From Drosophila pseudoobscura (taxonomy: Eukaryota; Arthropoda; Insecta; Diptera; Drosophilidae): a stretch of 64,000 bases of DNA. The notes beneath the pieces are model-generated. The model was not told the origin of the DNA. It did no database searches and saw nothing but the letters and a program-made list of their open reading frames with translations. Shown here one piece after another: positions 1 through 13,912 of this stretch (its first letter is position 1; the number at the start of each line of letters is the position of its first letter). The DNA lies in contig NC_046683.1 in assembly GCF_009870125.1 (NCBI RefSeq), forward strand, positions 60,465,869 through 60,529,868, written 5' to 3'. Position numbers and translations under genes: made by a program.

Positions 1-181
1 TCAATGGAACGAAAAACGATGCATTCATTCATGCATTCCACTATACAATATCTAAAATCTAAAGATACTCTGCAAAAGATACAAAATGTATCTTAAAACC
101 ATCTTAAAATGGAAATCAACTAAGAATAATCAGGCATACGCTATAAACCCCAAAGAGATTAAGGCACACCCTTAAATATAT

Positions 182-202
182 CAAAAGATACAGTATCTTT
201 TG
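182..202. repeat. 21-bp palindrome, CAAAAGATAC-A-GTATCTTTTG
   Basis: The arms are perfectly complementary around a single central base. It is one of at least five palindromes in dally introns built on AGATAC/GTATCT (others at 76-94, 4,630-4,649, 5,251-5,268 and 21,838-21,857). The arms contain GATA cores. Function is unknown. Confidence 0.8.
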
Positions 203-3200
203 CTACGCTTCGCACGGAGTATCTCCACAATTTTCACACCATTTTCCAGTGCACTCTGCCACTTCGTAAGATACTTTAAATCATCCTTAAAGCCAGGGCA
301 GGGCTCCTCCGGCAGGCGAGACGCTGTCGTCTTGCCTCATTGCAACAGCTGTCACATGAGGAATTCCTTGCGCTCTGCAGCGCTCCGCAGCGCTCTACTA
401 TGCACATGCATATCTGTATCTCCCACTCTCGTTTTGTAATTCAATTAAAGGGAAACAAAACTGCAAGTGTGTCATTAATTTTGAGGCAGGCGAAGGCAAG
501 GCCTCCTTTTGTGGCATATGCATATCCCATGGCCATCCACACACACACACACATCCAGGGCATAGATCCCAAGCACATGCCTCTGGAGCTGTCATTAATC
601 TTTCGACAGTTCTCCCCCGCCTACGGCTATGGCTTTTGGTCTCTGCTGAAAATCATTTTCAATGGCAAGGCTTTGTGCTGCCTTTTGTCTAATGATCGCG
701 TGCAGTTTTTCCACATGTTCCAGCCATCTCGTATATCATATTTATGCCAAACTATTTCTATATACACATTCATATAGCGGCACAGACAGCAGCAGAGGGG
801 TGGCAGAGGGAGGGGGCTGGTTGGGGGGTGGGATTGCCAGATGTAGAATTATGTCATTTGATTAATGTTTCCACATGTCATGGCATTATAGAAGTGTTTT
901 AATCATTGCAACAGCAGCAGCAGCCAGTAAGGAAATCGCTGCTCTGCCCCCTTCGAACCTCTCCGCCCCCCTTGATTGAATTTCAATCACAATTTATTCA
1001 TTGGATTCGTATCCGCCAAAAGGCCAATAGTCCGTGGATATATGCCACCCACCAAGCAGGCCGCCTCGCCTCCACGCTGCGCCGCAGAAAGTGTGGCAAT
1101 TGAATACGAAATTTGAATAAATGCATAAGCAAATTACTGGCAACGGGGGGAAAACAGGAAAGACAACAACAACAACAGCCAAGAAAAAGAAAAATCTGTA
1201 ACAGAAGTGTTGAGATCGCACTAATTACATGTCAAAGCAGCGACAGAGAGACAGACACACGTTGCCCCAGAGGCAACAACAGAGCCACAGAGCCGTAGAG
1301 CCGCAGAGCCGCAGAGGCAACGACTTTGAGGCAAACGCCAACACCTTGGCGCATAAATTTATGAACAAACGACGCATGTCACTGAAAGTGAAAAGCCAGC
1401 CCCCCTTGACACCTCCTCCCCCCCTGAATTGCTCTCCCTGTTGCATGGAGTATGGAAATATGTTGCATGTGGAGCGACGACGGCAGCAGCCAGTGACTCA
1501 AATAGTGTCAAATATGAAATTTATGTGGGCAAATGAGCGACAGACGACCGAGGGCAGGAGAGTTTTGGGTGTGTGTGTGTGCGTGTGGGGGGCGGGAGGG
1601 GAAAGGGGAAACACTTGTGCGTGTGGCGCAGGCGTAGCCCACAAATGGCACATTTTGGGGGAACATTCTGCCGCCCACTTTTCACTTTCCCAAAAAGCTT
1701 TGAGCTTCCTCTTCGTCCTCTTTTTTTTCCATGCAATTCGTTCCACTCGTATCTGCCTCTTGGCCTGGAGGCATGCCGCAACAAGACACTAAACCAGGCT
1801 TAATTTCAATGCACTTGGCCAATTATCGGAATGGCGGTATATAATTTTCAATTTAATAGCTTCATCATCGCGATTCGCAAGCCCGTTTTCCCAGCCAGCC
1901 AGCCAGCCAGCGGCGGCCCACAGCGGACGGCTGTCTGCGGACTGTAGCCCCCTGCCCATGCCCCCCACCCCGCCCCCCTGCTGCAAGTAAAGTGCAAACT
2001 GCTGTTGAGCAAAGCTGTTGACAATATTTCTGCGTTGTATTTGTATTTTCTTTTTTTTCTGTACTATTTTTTATGTTTTTGGAGGCACTGCGGTAACGCC
2101 TCTCCTTCGCACCTCATTAGAGATACGAACGACGACGATTGCAACATGTTTGCGCCGCTTGGGTTTTTCTTTTGGGGCGTGGGCCGATCAGGCGGCCATG
2201 CCACACAAAACACAAATTTGTTGTGTGTGCGAGCTTATTGATTTCGATACGAGACTCCTGCCTGCCTGCACGCCTGCCTGCCTGCACCCGAGGCGAAGAC
2301 TCTGCGGCATAGACTCGTGTGTGTGTGTTGCATTATGCATTCAGGGGTAGCCCTCTCCCCCTACCACCCTCCCTCCCTCCCTCCCTCTGTTCTCTTCACC
2401 GCCAGAGGTTCACATAAATTTGTAATTACGTATACGCCACGTAGGTGCCTTATGTTTTTTGTTTTTGTTTTACTTGGTTTTTGTTTTGTGTTTTTTTTTT
2501 GCTGTTGTTGTTGTCTTCAATTAAGCAGCCAGCACTTCCTTATAAAGTTTTTTTTTTTTGTTTTCCTGGCCAATTTTGGGGCCCGTAATTTATGCGTTTT
2601 TTTTTGTGCGTCAGAGTTCTCCCTTGGGGAAAACAGAGAGAGACAGCCGCAAACTGTAGCAGTTACAGTTGCAGTTGCAGATACAGATACAGAGCCCCGA
2701 TTACAGCCAAAGTGAAAGTTGCCACAGTTTGTGGCGGCAGCAGCAGGTTTCAAGGCATATTTAGAGGGAGGTCTCGTAGCGTTTTTTTGTTGTTTTTTTG
2801 TGTTTCTTTGCAATTAAAATCGCATTAAAGGGACGAGACATTTCCCACGATTTCCCGTTGATTAGCTCGACGGCAATACTCGAGTGAATACTGGAGTGAA
2901 TACTTTCGAAAAGTACATGAATATTTGCCTATATTTATGGACTGTCATTAATCAAAGTACCCTTGAGCCGCGGCATGGCATGCTTTTTGGAGAGAGACCT
3001 TGTCACATGTTAAATATAGAACAGAAACAAAAGACAGAGAGAGAGAGAGAGAGCGAACATTTCAGACATGTTCGTAATTGACAGCAGCCGGGAGGGGAGG
3101 GCCGGCAACAGTGGAACAGTGGGGCAAAAGTTTCTGTGGGCGGCTGCTTCACAGTGGCACACAAAAGTCGGTCGACAAACGACAAACATTTAATAAACAT

Positions 3201-4629
3201 AAACAGGCAAATGCTATCTCGTACAACAATTGAATGTGTCTATGAGTGTGCGTGTGACACCCATTGAATGAATATGCAACGACACGATTGTCTGTCTGTC
3301 CGAATGACTGCATGCCAAAGGCATTGACTGACTGAATGACTGGCAGAGTGCCGCGCTCCCCCCCCCACTCCTCCTCACATGGGACGTGTGCTACATATTT
3401 CCACAAATATTTCAACGACAAACAAGAGAGAGAGGGAGAGAAATATTTGCATTCATAAAAAGAAAAACCATAAACAAAAAAAACATGCAAATAAATACAT
3501 ACAAAAAATGCTCTTAAATTAATGAATGAATGGATGCATGGATGGGGGAGTGCACTGTGAAAAATAATGGAGTTGTTTGAGCGAAAAGTTTTCACTTTGC
3601 AGACAAAGTTTTGTCGAGAGAGGGAGAGGGGAGGTGCGCAGGCCGGATCGAACCGGTTTGATGCCGAAATATTTGATCTTGGGGCACTTCTCTGGCCCAT
3701 ACTCGTAGATCTGGTGTGGCCTTTCTAGCAGATCATTAAAATTCCCACAACAGATTGTTGTATTGATTGTGGTATCGTATCTTTCGAACGTATCTGAGTA
3801 TCTGGCGATCGATTGCTTGGAATTTTAATGAACTGCTAATCATTATTCACTTTTCACTGTCTATCTGTCCGTTTTGTGTTCTGGATGCCAGATGCATATC
3901 CCATGGATATGTAACACGTAATCACATGTAAATAACTCGCGTATCTATTCATCTAACGATTCATTTGTCCGCAAGTTGAATCTGTCAGAACAATCGATCA
4001 ACTTTTGCCTCTATCTCTGGTGTCGATCTGTGATTTTCGATCCAGAGGCTTCTCGTTTGATCACTCGATTGTTAGCCCTTTGCCGTTGAATATCCTGCAA
4101 GAACTTTAAAAATGCGCATTCATCATTGATTTATATTTTATTTGATGTACGGGAGACCCCTGGCGTTAGGTGGGAGTATTTTTTTCGTCCTAAAAATAGC
4201 GCACTGCTTAAGCATTCAAATTCCCCAAGTACTCGCCTCGCATTAGCTTTCTGCCACACCCCCCCCGCCAGCCTGCAGAGCCTTGGAAAACCTTCTAAAC
4301 TTTTGGCTTGAATTGAACCAATTTTCGCCTGCCTTTCCTGCCAGTCCTGGAGAGGGGACCCCTCTGCAGAGGGAGGGCGCGGGAGAAAGTCTTCCTTCCA
4401 GCATGCATTATTCATTCTATTGTACTTTGGATGCCATGCATATAAAGTGAGGGAAAGAAAGAAACGTTCCTTGAATTTTGCTCGCGTTTTTTTTTTTCAA
4501 GTAAAGAATATTCCGCTGTACTCGCATTTCCATGAATGAGCGAATGAATGGCACACGAGTGTCGGCAGTGCGGTATGTGTGTAATTATTTCCATGAAATA
4601 AAACAGATCTGGAAATATGTACATCTTGA

Positions 4630-4649
4630 AAAGATACATATGTATCTTT
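4630..4649. repeat. 20-bp perfect palindrome, AAAGATACAT/ATGTATCTTT
   Basis: This is a perfect inverted repeat with no spacer in a dally intron, of the same AGATAC type as the copies at 182-202 and 5,251-5,268. It could be a paired binding site or chance; function is unknown. Confidence 0.8.
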
Positions 4650-7600
4650 CGCGCCAATTCCCAAAAGAATCAAAGAAACAATGACGTCAAAGGGGAGAGT
4701 CTCTGCCCTCCCCTCCAGTGAGTGATAAATAAACAAAAAGCCACGTGAATTTTCAAAATGCTAAATGAAACAAAACAAATCGTAAAAGACGCAGAAACGA
4801 GGCGAGAAAATACTCGTTTCGTGCGCGCATCTAGCGGGGGGTGAGGGGGGTGCCGGAATGGGGCTGGAAAATCATTGTGGAAAAACTTGGCAAATTTTGT
4901 ACGCCCCAAAGCGACCTACGTGAGCAGCAAATCGAATGAGAACGAGAACCAGAACCAGAGCCTAAGAAGTGTTTGCTTGGGCAAATGAATAAGTGAAGCA
5001 ATGACTGAGTGAATGATTGACTAGTCGAATTGGTGAGACACAAGGTGGCAAGCCATGAAACCCATAAACAGAGCACCGACAGAGGGATTGATGCCTGTGG
5101 TCTGTAGATACCCTCGAAACGAATGTATCCTTTCGCTTATGGGACATTGAAGCATGTTGAATCTTTGGATACAGGAAAGGGAATTTGTTCTTTCGCTTAT
5201 GGGAAATTTGTACAGCGTATTCCTAGGATAGGTACCTTGGGGTTCAGGAATAGATACAAATGTATCTACTTTATAGCGCGGGGAAAGTGCAGCCGCTAGC
5301 TGCTTTCCCTCGGCAAAAAGGGTATCCACAGAGCAAGCGGGGGGAAAAAGGAAAATCTCTGGCATTGTTTGTACTCCCGCGCGCTCTTTCCCCCTCGCCA
5401 CCCGCCCTACGCTCCCTTGGCGGCTTCTTTTGTTTGGCTTTTTGTTTGCTTTGCGGCTTTAACGCCAAAACTCAATATTTATTCTTTTCGATTTACCCTT
5501 TCCGTGTACCCCCGCCCCCGCCCCCCCTCTACCGCTCACCGTGTGTGCCCCCCTGCAGCGTGTATCCGCATTAATGCCTGATTTTTATGGCGAAAGCGTA
5601 CAAGCAACGCTGGCTCTGGGTCCTCCCTTCCTGCCACCGCCTGCCACCGCCTGCCTGTCTGCCTGTCTGTTTGTGGGCGTAATTGAAAATCTCCAGCGCT
5701 TCAAATGGCCCACAACAAAATTTTGTGAGGCAACTATTTAGTGCCGCTTCAGTCTATTGTGGTTGGACCGATAAATCGCTGGCCCTGCAGGCTCAGCAGG
5801 CCCTCTGATTCGCTCAGACGAGTCGGACAGAGAGAGAGAGAGACGAGGTCCCTGTGTACTATGCGGCGTATGCGCAATTTGTGGAGTACTGCCGCTGCAT
5901 TTGTGGATGGTGCACCCTGCTGCTGCCAATCCTTGTGGCAGCTCGAAATAAAACTGTCGAAAAGAAGACTTGCGGGCATTTGCCAAATACTATTCGAAGC
6001 CCCAAACCAACACACAAGCCAGGCTAAAAGCTCAATGGTTAGTATATACTATCTATCTATGTGTGTGTGAGTGGTATCTGTATCTCCCTCTTTAGACAAA
6101 TATTGAACCTTTGAACACGTTCCCGAGCAAATTGCAATTTTATTGTCGCACCTTTTGGCATTGTCTGGAGACCCTGCCATCGGTATGTTTGCTCTGGTAG
6201 GGATATACATACGTACACTTTGTTATATACTCGTATATATGTTTGCACAACTTTTAGCTGCCTGTAAATTATGATTAGCGTCTGTTGAAGTATAATCGAA
6301 ATATTTGCACCTTAAATAGGTGCTAGAAATGAGCATTTTGTACTTGAACGAAGGGTTCTTCAACTTGTCTAACCTTTCGAGGGGTGTTTGGACTTTGTTT
6401 TCATTGTCAACAATGGAAGATCTATCGGTGGAAGGCTCTAACCATCTCTAAGATGGTTCCCGCAGGGCGATTGATCTTCTTTATTCACTGCCTGCCTTTC
6501 CTTCAACTAAAACTGCGCCAAGTGCCCAAAGTTCTTCACTTAATTTCCATATTGGAACTCCAATCTTCTTTGCACTCTTTCTTTGTTTTTTTCCACTCCT
6601 TGCATTTCCATTTCGGGCTTGCGAGGCAGTCGTACAATTTTCAATCATTTTTCCCCTCTGTCCATCTCGTTGAGCATTCATTAATTTCCCTTTTGTTTCC
6701 TTCCTTCGCTGCCTCCCTGCCTCCCTGCCTCCGACCCTGCCATCGTTTCTATCGTTCTATCGTTCGCATTTGATTTCTATTTGTGCCTCTAAAGTGCCCA
6801 AAGCTACCTTCCCCTTCGCCCCTTGCCCCACCCCTGTGATGGATTTCCCATTGCAGTTTTCTTTTGAGCAGCAGCGAGCCTTTCAACAGGTTTTAACCAG
6901 CTTTTTAGACGAACATTCGAACACTCGAACACTCGAACATTCATTTGCATTCACGTAGCTGGTGTTTGAGTTCCATTGATTGGAATATTTGCATGATTAG
7001 GGGGACAAAGGAGACGAGGGCATTGGGGACCGAAAACACCTCCAGAGCCAAGGCGATTTCATTCCGCAGAGCCTTCGAATAACACACTTATGTTTTCATT
7101 GCCAGATTGCTGCTTTGGCCGGCAGGATTCTTCAGATCATTCGGATTCCATGCAGGCAAATCCCCTTTTAACAATCCCCAATCGCAGTCCTTTGTCTGTG
7201 GACGGCGCTCCATTTAATAAACATTTACGAGAGTTCATGCAACCCAAAAGGAAGGAAGGAACTCTGACAGGGGGCAGGGGGGGCTAGGGGGGTGTGTGGC
7301 AGGCAGGGTCCCATTGTTGGTCATGCAATGCGCAAACACAAAACTAATTGAATTTTTCGTACAGCTCTGCCACCGCCTCGCCGCCGTCTCTCGTTGGTAT
7401 TTTCTGCAAGTCAGCAACTAGGACGGGGGGGCATGCCACACAGAGCACTATGCTATGCTATGCCATTGTCTATGCCCCCCAGTACGTGCCACAATTCCGA
7501 GTTGTCACGATTGTTGTTGTTGCTTGCTGGTTGTTTGGCCCAAAACATAATCAGCATATAATTAAAAGCAACACTAACATGCAACAAATTACACACGCAA

Positions 7601-10487
7601 AGTGTGGGCCAGTGGAACTATCTTGTAGTTACACGAGAACTATCTGTATCTACACCACTCTGACCCATAAAAAACAACAACAACAACCAAACAAAAGACT
7701 GAAATTTTCATTTGAATTTTATTTATTTTATTTTTATGCTGAATCTGGAATATGGAGTCTTGAGTCTTGTTCTTGGACCCGACCCAGAGGCTACCAGAGT
7801 GGCACCATTTTAATGGCCCAGATTGTGCGTTGCACACACACACATACACACACGCATACAGTGGCAAGTGCTGCTTAAGTTGCACGCAACAAAAACAGCA
7901 AGAAAACTTTTTGATTGTCCGAAAAACTGAGGAGAATATGACCTAAATGGGGGGTGGGGGATGGGGAAGGGGCTGTTTCTGTTTCTGTTTCAGTTTTCTG
8001 GAAATAGTTATGGTTCATAATTCATTTCGGCCGCTGCTCGTGACCCAGATTTTATGCTAATTTTGCATTTATTTTTGCCACTCAAAAAACACTAGGATTA
8101 CTACATACTCGTATCTGAAACACGAGAGATGTGGCACGCTGTTTAAGTGCTTCCAGCAGCGTAATTCTATAAACCATTTCGAGGGCGATCATCATTTCAA
8201 CGTGCCCCACTTTAGTTTATTTTGTTTTTTTTTCGTTTCTTGGTTAATTGTTATCTGCAGTGGCGCTCAAATTTTTAATTGAAATTAGAGCAAGACTTTA
8301 CGAGTGTGCATGCTCCAAATTATTCGAAATTTATGGACAACTCATTTTTCAAGTCATTAACTGAATGAGTTCTGGATGGAATTCGATGTATAATCTTTCG
8401 TCTAGGAACCAGCGCCAAGCAAGAACCGATGATCAAAGGCTCCAGCTCCAGCTCCAGATTATCTGTAATTTCAGTGATGTCTGTCATTTCTCAGGGCCTC
8501 AATTTGTGGCACTGCCTCCCGTATTCCGTATTCCCCTTTTATTTATAGGCATACTCGCGGCCATCGGGCCATCGGCCAATCGGTTGGGCAATCAAGAGAA
8601 ATTTGCGTACATTAAGCGCTTAACTTTTTCCTGCTGTGGCATGACATTTGCAGCAGCAGCAGCGGCAGAGGCAAAAACAAGTTAATTACAATAGGATTAC
8701 CCTTGCAACTGGAGGAGGAGGTGGGGGGCAAAAGAAGCAGCACCATCACCAGCAGCACCCGTTCATATTTTCCCATTTTGCGCCATTGGCATAATCTCAT
8801 AAAATGGCATTTATTCCGTGGCGGGGGGGGGATGCCTATTCCTCCTCCCTGTCTGCAGGTTTGTGGGCCCCCGGCCCCGGCCACGGCCCCGACACTGGCC
8901 CTGTTGATGCGTTAATTTGCATGCAACATGCACTATGATTACCCGCAGCAATTTGCAACGGGCCACAGCGGGCGGACAGTGCGGCAGCGGGGGGCAGCGG
9001 GGGGCAGCGGGGGGCAGCAACTAGATCGCCCCATTAGCGAGCAGGGCATTCCACAAGCAGTGCAGCTGCTTCTTTCACGGAATGGGAAATGGCAACGGAA
9101 TCGGAATCGGACAGCTGGCCGTCGTCCATCCACCGACTGGGAGCCCAGAAATTGTTTGCCATTTGTTGTTGTGCCGTTTCGTTGCCGTTTGCTGCTGCTG
9201 CTGCTGCGTCTCTCTCTCTGTGTGTGTGTGTTTGTGTGTGTTTGGTTTGCCGCGAATGTTTGCACAACTGCGCCGCCAATAGAGGGGAAACAAAAAAAAA
9301 AAAAAAAAAACGTAGAAAACTGGACTGCAAGAATTCAAGAGATGGAGATGGAGGTGGGGATGGGAATGGGAATGGGGATGGGGGGAATTGTACACTCCCG
9401 GTTTTTTCTGGGCGCCCAGTTGTATAATTTGCAAATTGTTTGTTGTTGTTGGTGCTGCTGCTGCTGCTACTGCTGGGAAGCTTCCCATCACAAAAGAAGC
9501 AGCAGCTGACTCGGTTTTAATTATAAAAGTGCTACTTCTTTGTGTACCCTTTGCAGAGGTAGGGTATTTTGTTTGTGAGAAGCGGTTGGACCAAGCAGAG
9601 CAGGAGGAATATATGTGAAGGGGATTAAGAGTTGTCGTTGCAGCCTCGAAAATGCAGCCAGCAATAAGCAAATGCGAATCAATTTACGCAGCGAAGTAAA
9701 GTCCCGTTGGTTAGTGCTTCGTATTCGTATTCACAGTGCTTCGAGCTTCGCATTTGCCGAGAGCGAGCAGAGTCTCCTCGCAGCAGAGTGACGGTGCATT
9801 GTGGTTGTTGTTTTTATTTTCGGCGATCAAGCGAATGAAGGATAGAGAGAATTGCCAGAAGGTGTAGCCGTATTGTGTGCGTGCAAAGCTCGTGCGTGAA
9901 ATTAAATGCAGATCGAGGGGGAGATAAGAAAATAAAGCTTCGACTCGCAAGCAACGCAAGCAACGGAGAACGATCGCTGCCATGCATGTGCTTGCATATA
10001 TTAACACAAACATATATACATATGTATGAAGACATGAACAGACATGTCTATGTTGGCTATGCCAAAAGGGTGATTGATTCTTTGTGGGTGAAATGGAAAT
10101 AAGAGTTTCCTTCGTTCCTTCCCTATCTCTGAAAGAGTATCAAACGTAACGGCTTTCCGCAGCCTGGTTTTCTGCCTTCTCCCTTCTTGTTTGTTGTTTT
10201 GTTAGTGTCAGCAATTTCCTCGGTTATTTGTTGTTTTCCATTTGTTTTCACACAAAAAGTTCTATAAGTTGGAACATTTTGTTGCCTGTTGTTGCCGTTG
10301 CATTTCGTTTATTTTCGAATTGTGTGTTTAACATCCAACGGGACCATGGGGGAAACATCTTTTGTGTGTAATTTGATTACTCTGTTTATCCAAGCAGATT
10401 TATTGTTGCACGCGAGTATGGATTGGCATTGGATTGCCCCCCCCACCCCCTCGGGAGGCTGCAGTTCATCATCATCTCCTCTCGAAC

Positions 10488-10514
10488 GTGTGTGTGTGTG
10501 TGTGTGTGTGTGTG
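10488..10514. repeat. (GT)n microsatellite
   Basis: An uninterrupted GT run of about 27 nt in a dally intron. Similar GT/CA tracts occur near 11,098-11,144, 15,448-15,479, 20,465-20,487, 24,535-24,569 and 42,937-42,958. Confidence 0.95.
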
Positions 10515-12776
10515 ATTCATCTGATGGACAGTGCAGTGCATTTCAACGGCTGCAGTTTTGTGTGGCATCTTGTGGCAACATGCACTATTTATAGATTCAT
10601 GAGTTCTTTGTTCTCTGAAGAAATACTTTTCCAATGTGTGCATGTCCAAAATGAATGGAATTGATGAAATCATCTGCCACTGCCTCCACCAGTTGCGGCA
10701 TTTGCATATAGATGGACTCCTTTTGTGGCATCACAAATCGAAAATAATTAATAAGTGCCACCGGGCGGGCAACGCATGCCCCGGCCGCATGTGCAATTTG
10801 TGACTAAAATGCTTTTCAATTACATTTTTAATACATACATTTTTCAAGAGGCCCGGGGCGGTGGCAGGGGCTGGGGCAGAGACCATTATTTTTCATTCCG
10901 AGTCCGAGACGCGCGTCTGCTTGGCGCCTGCCGAAATGTAAGCCAATGTGTGCCGCCTGACCAAATATGGGGGCATGCAACATGACGGCTAGCAGCCAGC
11001 AGCCAGCAGCCAACAGCAGCCAACTCTGTGTGCTCTGTGCTGTGGCACGCATAATCGCAGTTGACATTTTCATTCCGAGATTAGTGCAAAGTGCGGCGTG
11101 TGTGCGTGTGCGTGTGTGCGTGTGTGCGTGTGCGTGTGTGCGTGCACGTCGGAAAAGGAAACTTTTTGCAGATACAGATGCATCTACAGATGCAGATGCA
11201 GATGCAGATACATTTACAGTAACATTTACAGTAGATTTATTTTGTTGTATATTCAAATGCGAATGCAAATAAATGGCTGTGCGATTGTCGCTGCAGCCGC
11301 CGCAATAAATTTTACATGCAACACACACACAGCACGCACACACACACACACACGGACACAGACGTGGCGCCAAAATCTGCCAGCTTCTCGATGTCAGGCA
11401 ACAACCAGAGCAAGCAGGAGCAGCTATGGCGCTCGTGGCATGTTGCAAGCATGGCAGCAGCATCCAGCAATCGCGCGGAATTTGCCACACAAATTGAAAA
11501 CTTATGCGCCACATTAACAATTTACCAGCAACAGCAGCAGCAGAATTGTTGGGATTTTCTCTCGCGTGTGGCAGCTGCACAAATGCAAAAATAATCGGCC
11601 CCGGCAAAATAACCAACAAACAAATAATTGAATATGCAACACACAGTGGCATCCAGTCGGATGCACCTACATACATGCCCCCCGAAGAGGCAGCCTTTGC
11701 CGGTGTCCACTGTAGGGTTGGCCCTACTGTAGTGGAGACTTTTTTCTGGTGCAAAATTGAATTGCAAATCCATTTTCGGTTAAGCTGTGGCAATCATCTG
11801 CATCTGACAGATGCCTTGGCGGGGAAGGACTTTGCGGATACAACCTTGACCTCTTCTGGGATTGGGAGCGGGGATTGGGAGGTTGCAGCTTCCCTTTTTT
11901 TGTGGATGGGATACCTTGATGGGCAAATGCTCTTTAATTCTTGTTCTTTTTAGCCTTGACCCACTGTACTGGCTATCGCCAAGATTTAACTACCTGTTAA
12001 TAGACCAAGTTTCGGAATTGATAGCAGTTTTAGGGCCAGAGACTAGCTGAAACATGGGTACCGCCTGTCTGCGGTTCGGTTGGGTTCGTTTCGATAAGAT
12101 ATGAATGAATGGAGGAAATGGCAAATTATCGCGGCACAAGAAACAGAAACCAAAAATAAACAGATCTCTCGGGGCAACAGTTCAACGAACCAAGAAGTCA
12201 GGGGAGCGACAGAGAGAGGGGGGGATGTGTGGCGAGTGTATGATCTACCCCAACGATGATGATGATGATGATGATCTACAACAGGGAAAACGTGTCATAA
12301 CCGAAGCTAGAGAATCCAACGAACCGTAAAACAACGAACAACAGGCCAAGCATATCGACATGGCCCCCTGGTCCCACCCCCCACCCCCCGGGTCACCCTC
12401 CCCACCCTCTGTGGCATTTGTTGACTTAATTGTTATCTCGCTTTCCTCGCTTTCCCTGTGGCACAAATTGTTCGTGTTTGACAAGTAGTTGTCAACAGTT
12501 TTTTGATAAAAACGAAATGAAATTATTATGTGTGTGACATGCAAGGGGATCTCCCCTTCCCCATACCCTATTCCCCACCCTCTCGCTCTCACTCGCCCTC
12601 CCTCTATCTATCTCTGTTCTACCTGCTGCCTAGAGAGCGGCCCCAACGGATGTTTTTATTTGTGTGTTTTTTTGAATGCTCTCTCATAAATTTATTAGTG
12701 AATTTATGGCCCCAACCAATCGTTCTGCCATTCGCTTCGTTCTTCTGTGACCCGTGCATTGCAGTCTGCTCTTTTT

Positions 12777-13912
12777 TATACCCGATACTCAAAATGAGTA
12801 TTGGGGTATATTAGATTTGTGGTGAAAGTAGATGTGTGTAACGTCCAGAAGGAATCGTTTCCGACCCCATAAAGTATATATATTCTTGATCAGCATCAAT
12901 AGCCAAGTCGATTGAGCCATGTCTGTCTGTCCGTCTGTCCGTCCGTCCGTCTGTCCGTCTGTCCGTCCGTCCGTCTGTCCGTCTGTCCGTCTGTCCGTCT
13001 GTCCGTCCCCTTCAGCGCCTAATGCTCAAAGACTATAAGAGCTAGAGCAACGATGTTTTGGATCCAGACTTCTGTGATATGTCACTGCTCCAAAAATATT
13101 TCAAGACTTTGCCCCGCCCACTTCCGCCCCCACAAAGGGCGAAAATCTGTGGCATCCACAATTTTGACGATACCAGAAAACTAAAAACGCAGAATCGTAG
13201 AAGATGACTATATCTTCAAGAGTGCAAAATCTGAACCAAATCGTATAATTATTATAGCCAGAATCACGAAAAAAATTTCACTCTTTCTCGCTCTGTCTCA
13301 CTCTAACACACAGGTTTCATGGTCGGTTTTGCCAATTACAAAATATGAGTTCAAGGATCTCAGAACCCATAAAAGCTAGAGCAACCAAATTTGGTATCCA
13401 CACTCCTGTGATATCGGACCTTGACCGTTTCCTGTCCAAATTTCGCCACACCCCCTTCCGCCCCCGCACAGGACGAAAATCTGGGGCAACCACAAATCTC
13501 AGAGACTATTAAGGCTAGAGTAACCAAATTTGGTACACACACTCCTTTAAGATGTCACTATAAAACGTATATCTCAGAATTTCGCCCCACCCCCATCCGC
13601 CCCCACAAAGGACGAAAATCTGTTGCATCCACAATATTGCAGATTCGAGAAAACTAAAAACGCAGAATCATAGATAATGACCATATCTATTAGATTGCTG
13701 AATCTGGATCAGATCAGATCATTTTTATAGCCAAAAGGAACAAATCAATTTGCAGTGGCTACGCAGCGCCCGACGTCACGCTCAGACTGATTTTCTGTCT
13801 CTCTCGCACAAACTCTTTGTCGTGTCGCTTAATATTAGCGCCATCTGCCGGAGGAGAGCCATACTGACTTAGTATCGGGTATAACTGTAGAGTTGCGGTG
13901 ACCGCAGCAACT
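12777..13912. mobile_element. ~1.1 kb non-autonomous interspersed element, obscura-group SGM/IS-like
   Basis: The unit begins with TATACCCGATACT (12,777-12,789) and its exact reverse complement lies at 13,871-13,883, a perfect 13-bp inverted pair. The first 34 bp also fold on themselves. A second hairpin follows the right arm (AGTTGC 13,891-13,896 with GCAACT 13,907-13,912), as at Helitron 3' ends. Inside are a (TCTGTCCG)n tract (about 12,919-13,009) and three diverged internal units around 13,021-13,260, 13,350-13,490 and 13,497-13,740. Each unit has a 'gctagagcaac', a 'ttccgcccc' and a 'gacgaaaatctg' block. There is no long reading frame, so it is non-autonomous. From memory it resembles the abundant ~1.1 kb repeats of obscura-group flies, some classed as Helitrons; the family name is not verified. 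It lies inside a dally intron. Confidence 0.8.
12919..13009. repeat. Tandem TCTGTCCG/TCCGTCCG tract
   Basis: About 90 bp of 4-bp TCTG/TCCG units inside the interspersed element. Length variation is expected. Confidence 0.9.

Noticed and set aside
9700..9985. Possible internal dally promoter and 5'UTR
   Set aside because: UTR-like composition but no clear initiator, DPE or TATA arrangement could be found.
10828..11793. 321-codon open frame on the minus strand in the dally intron
   Set aside because: It is built of CA/GT, GCATCTGTA and CAG repeats with low-complexity translation and no domain.
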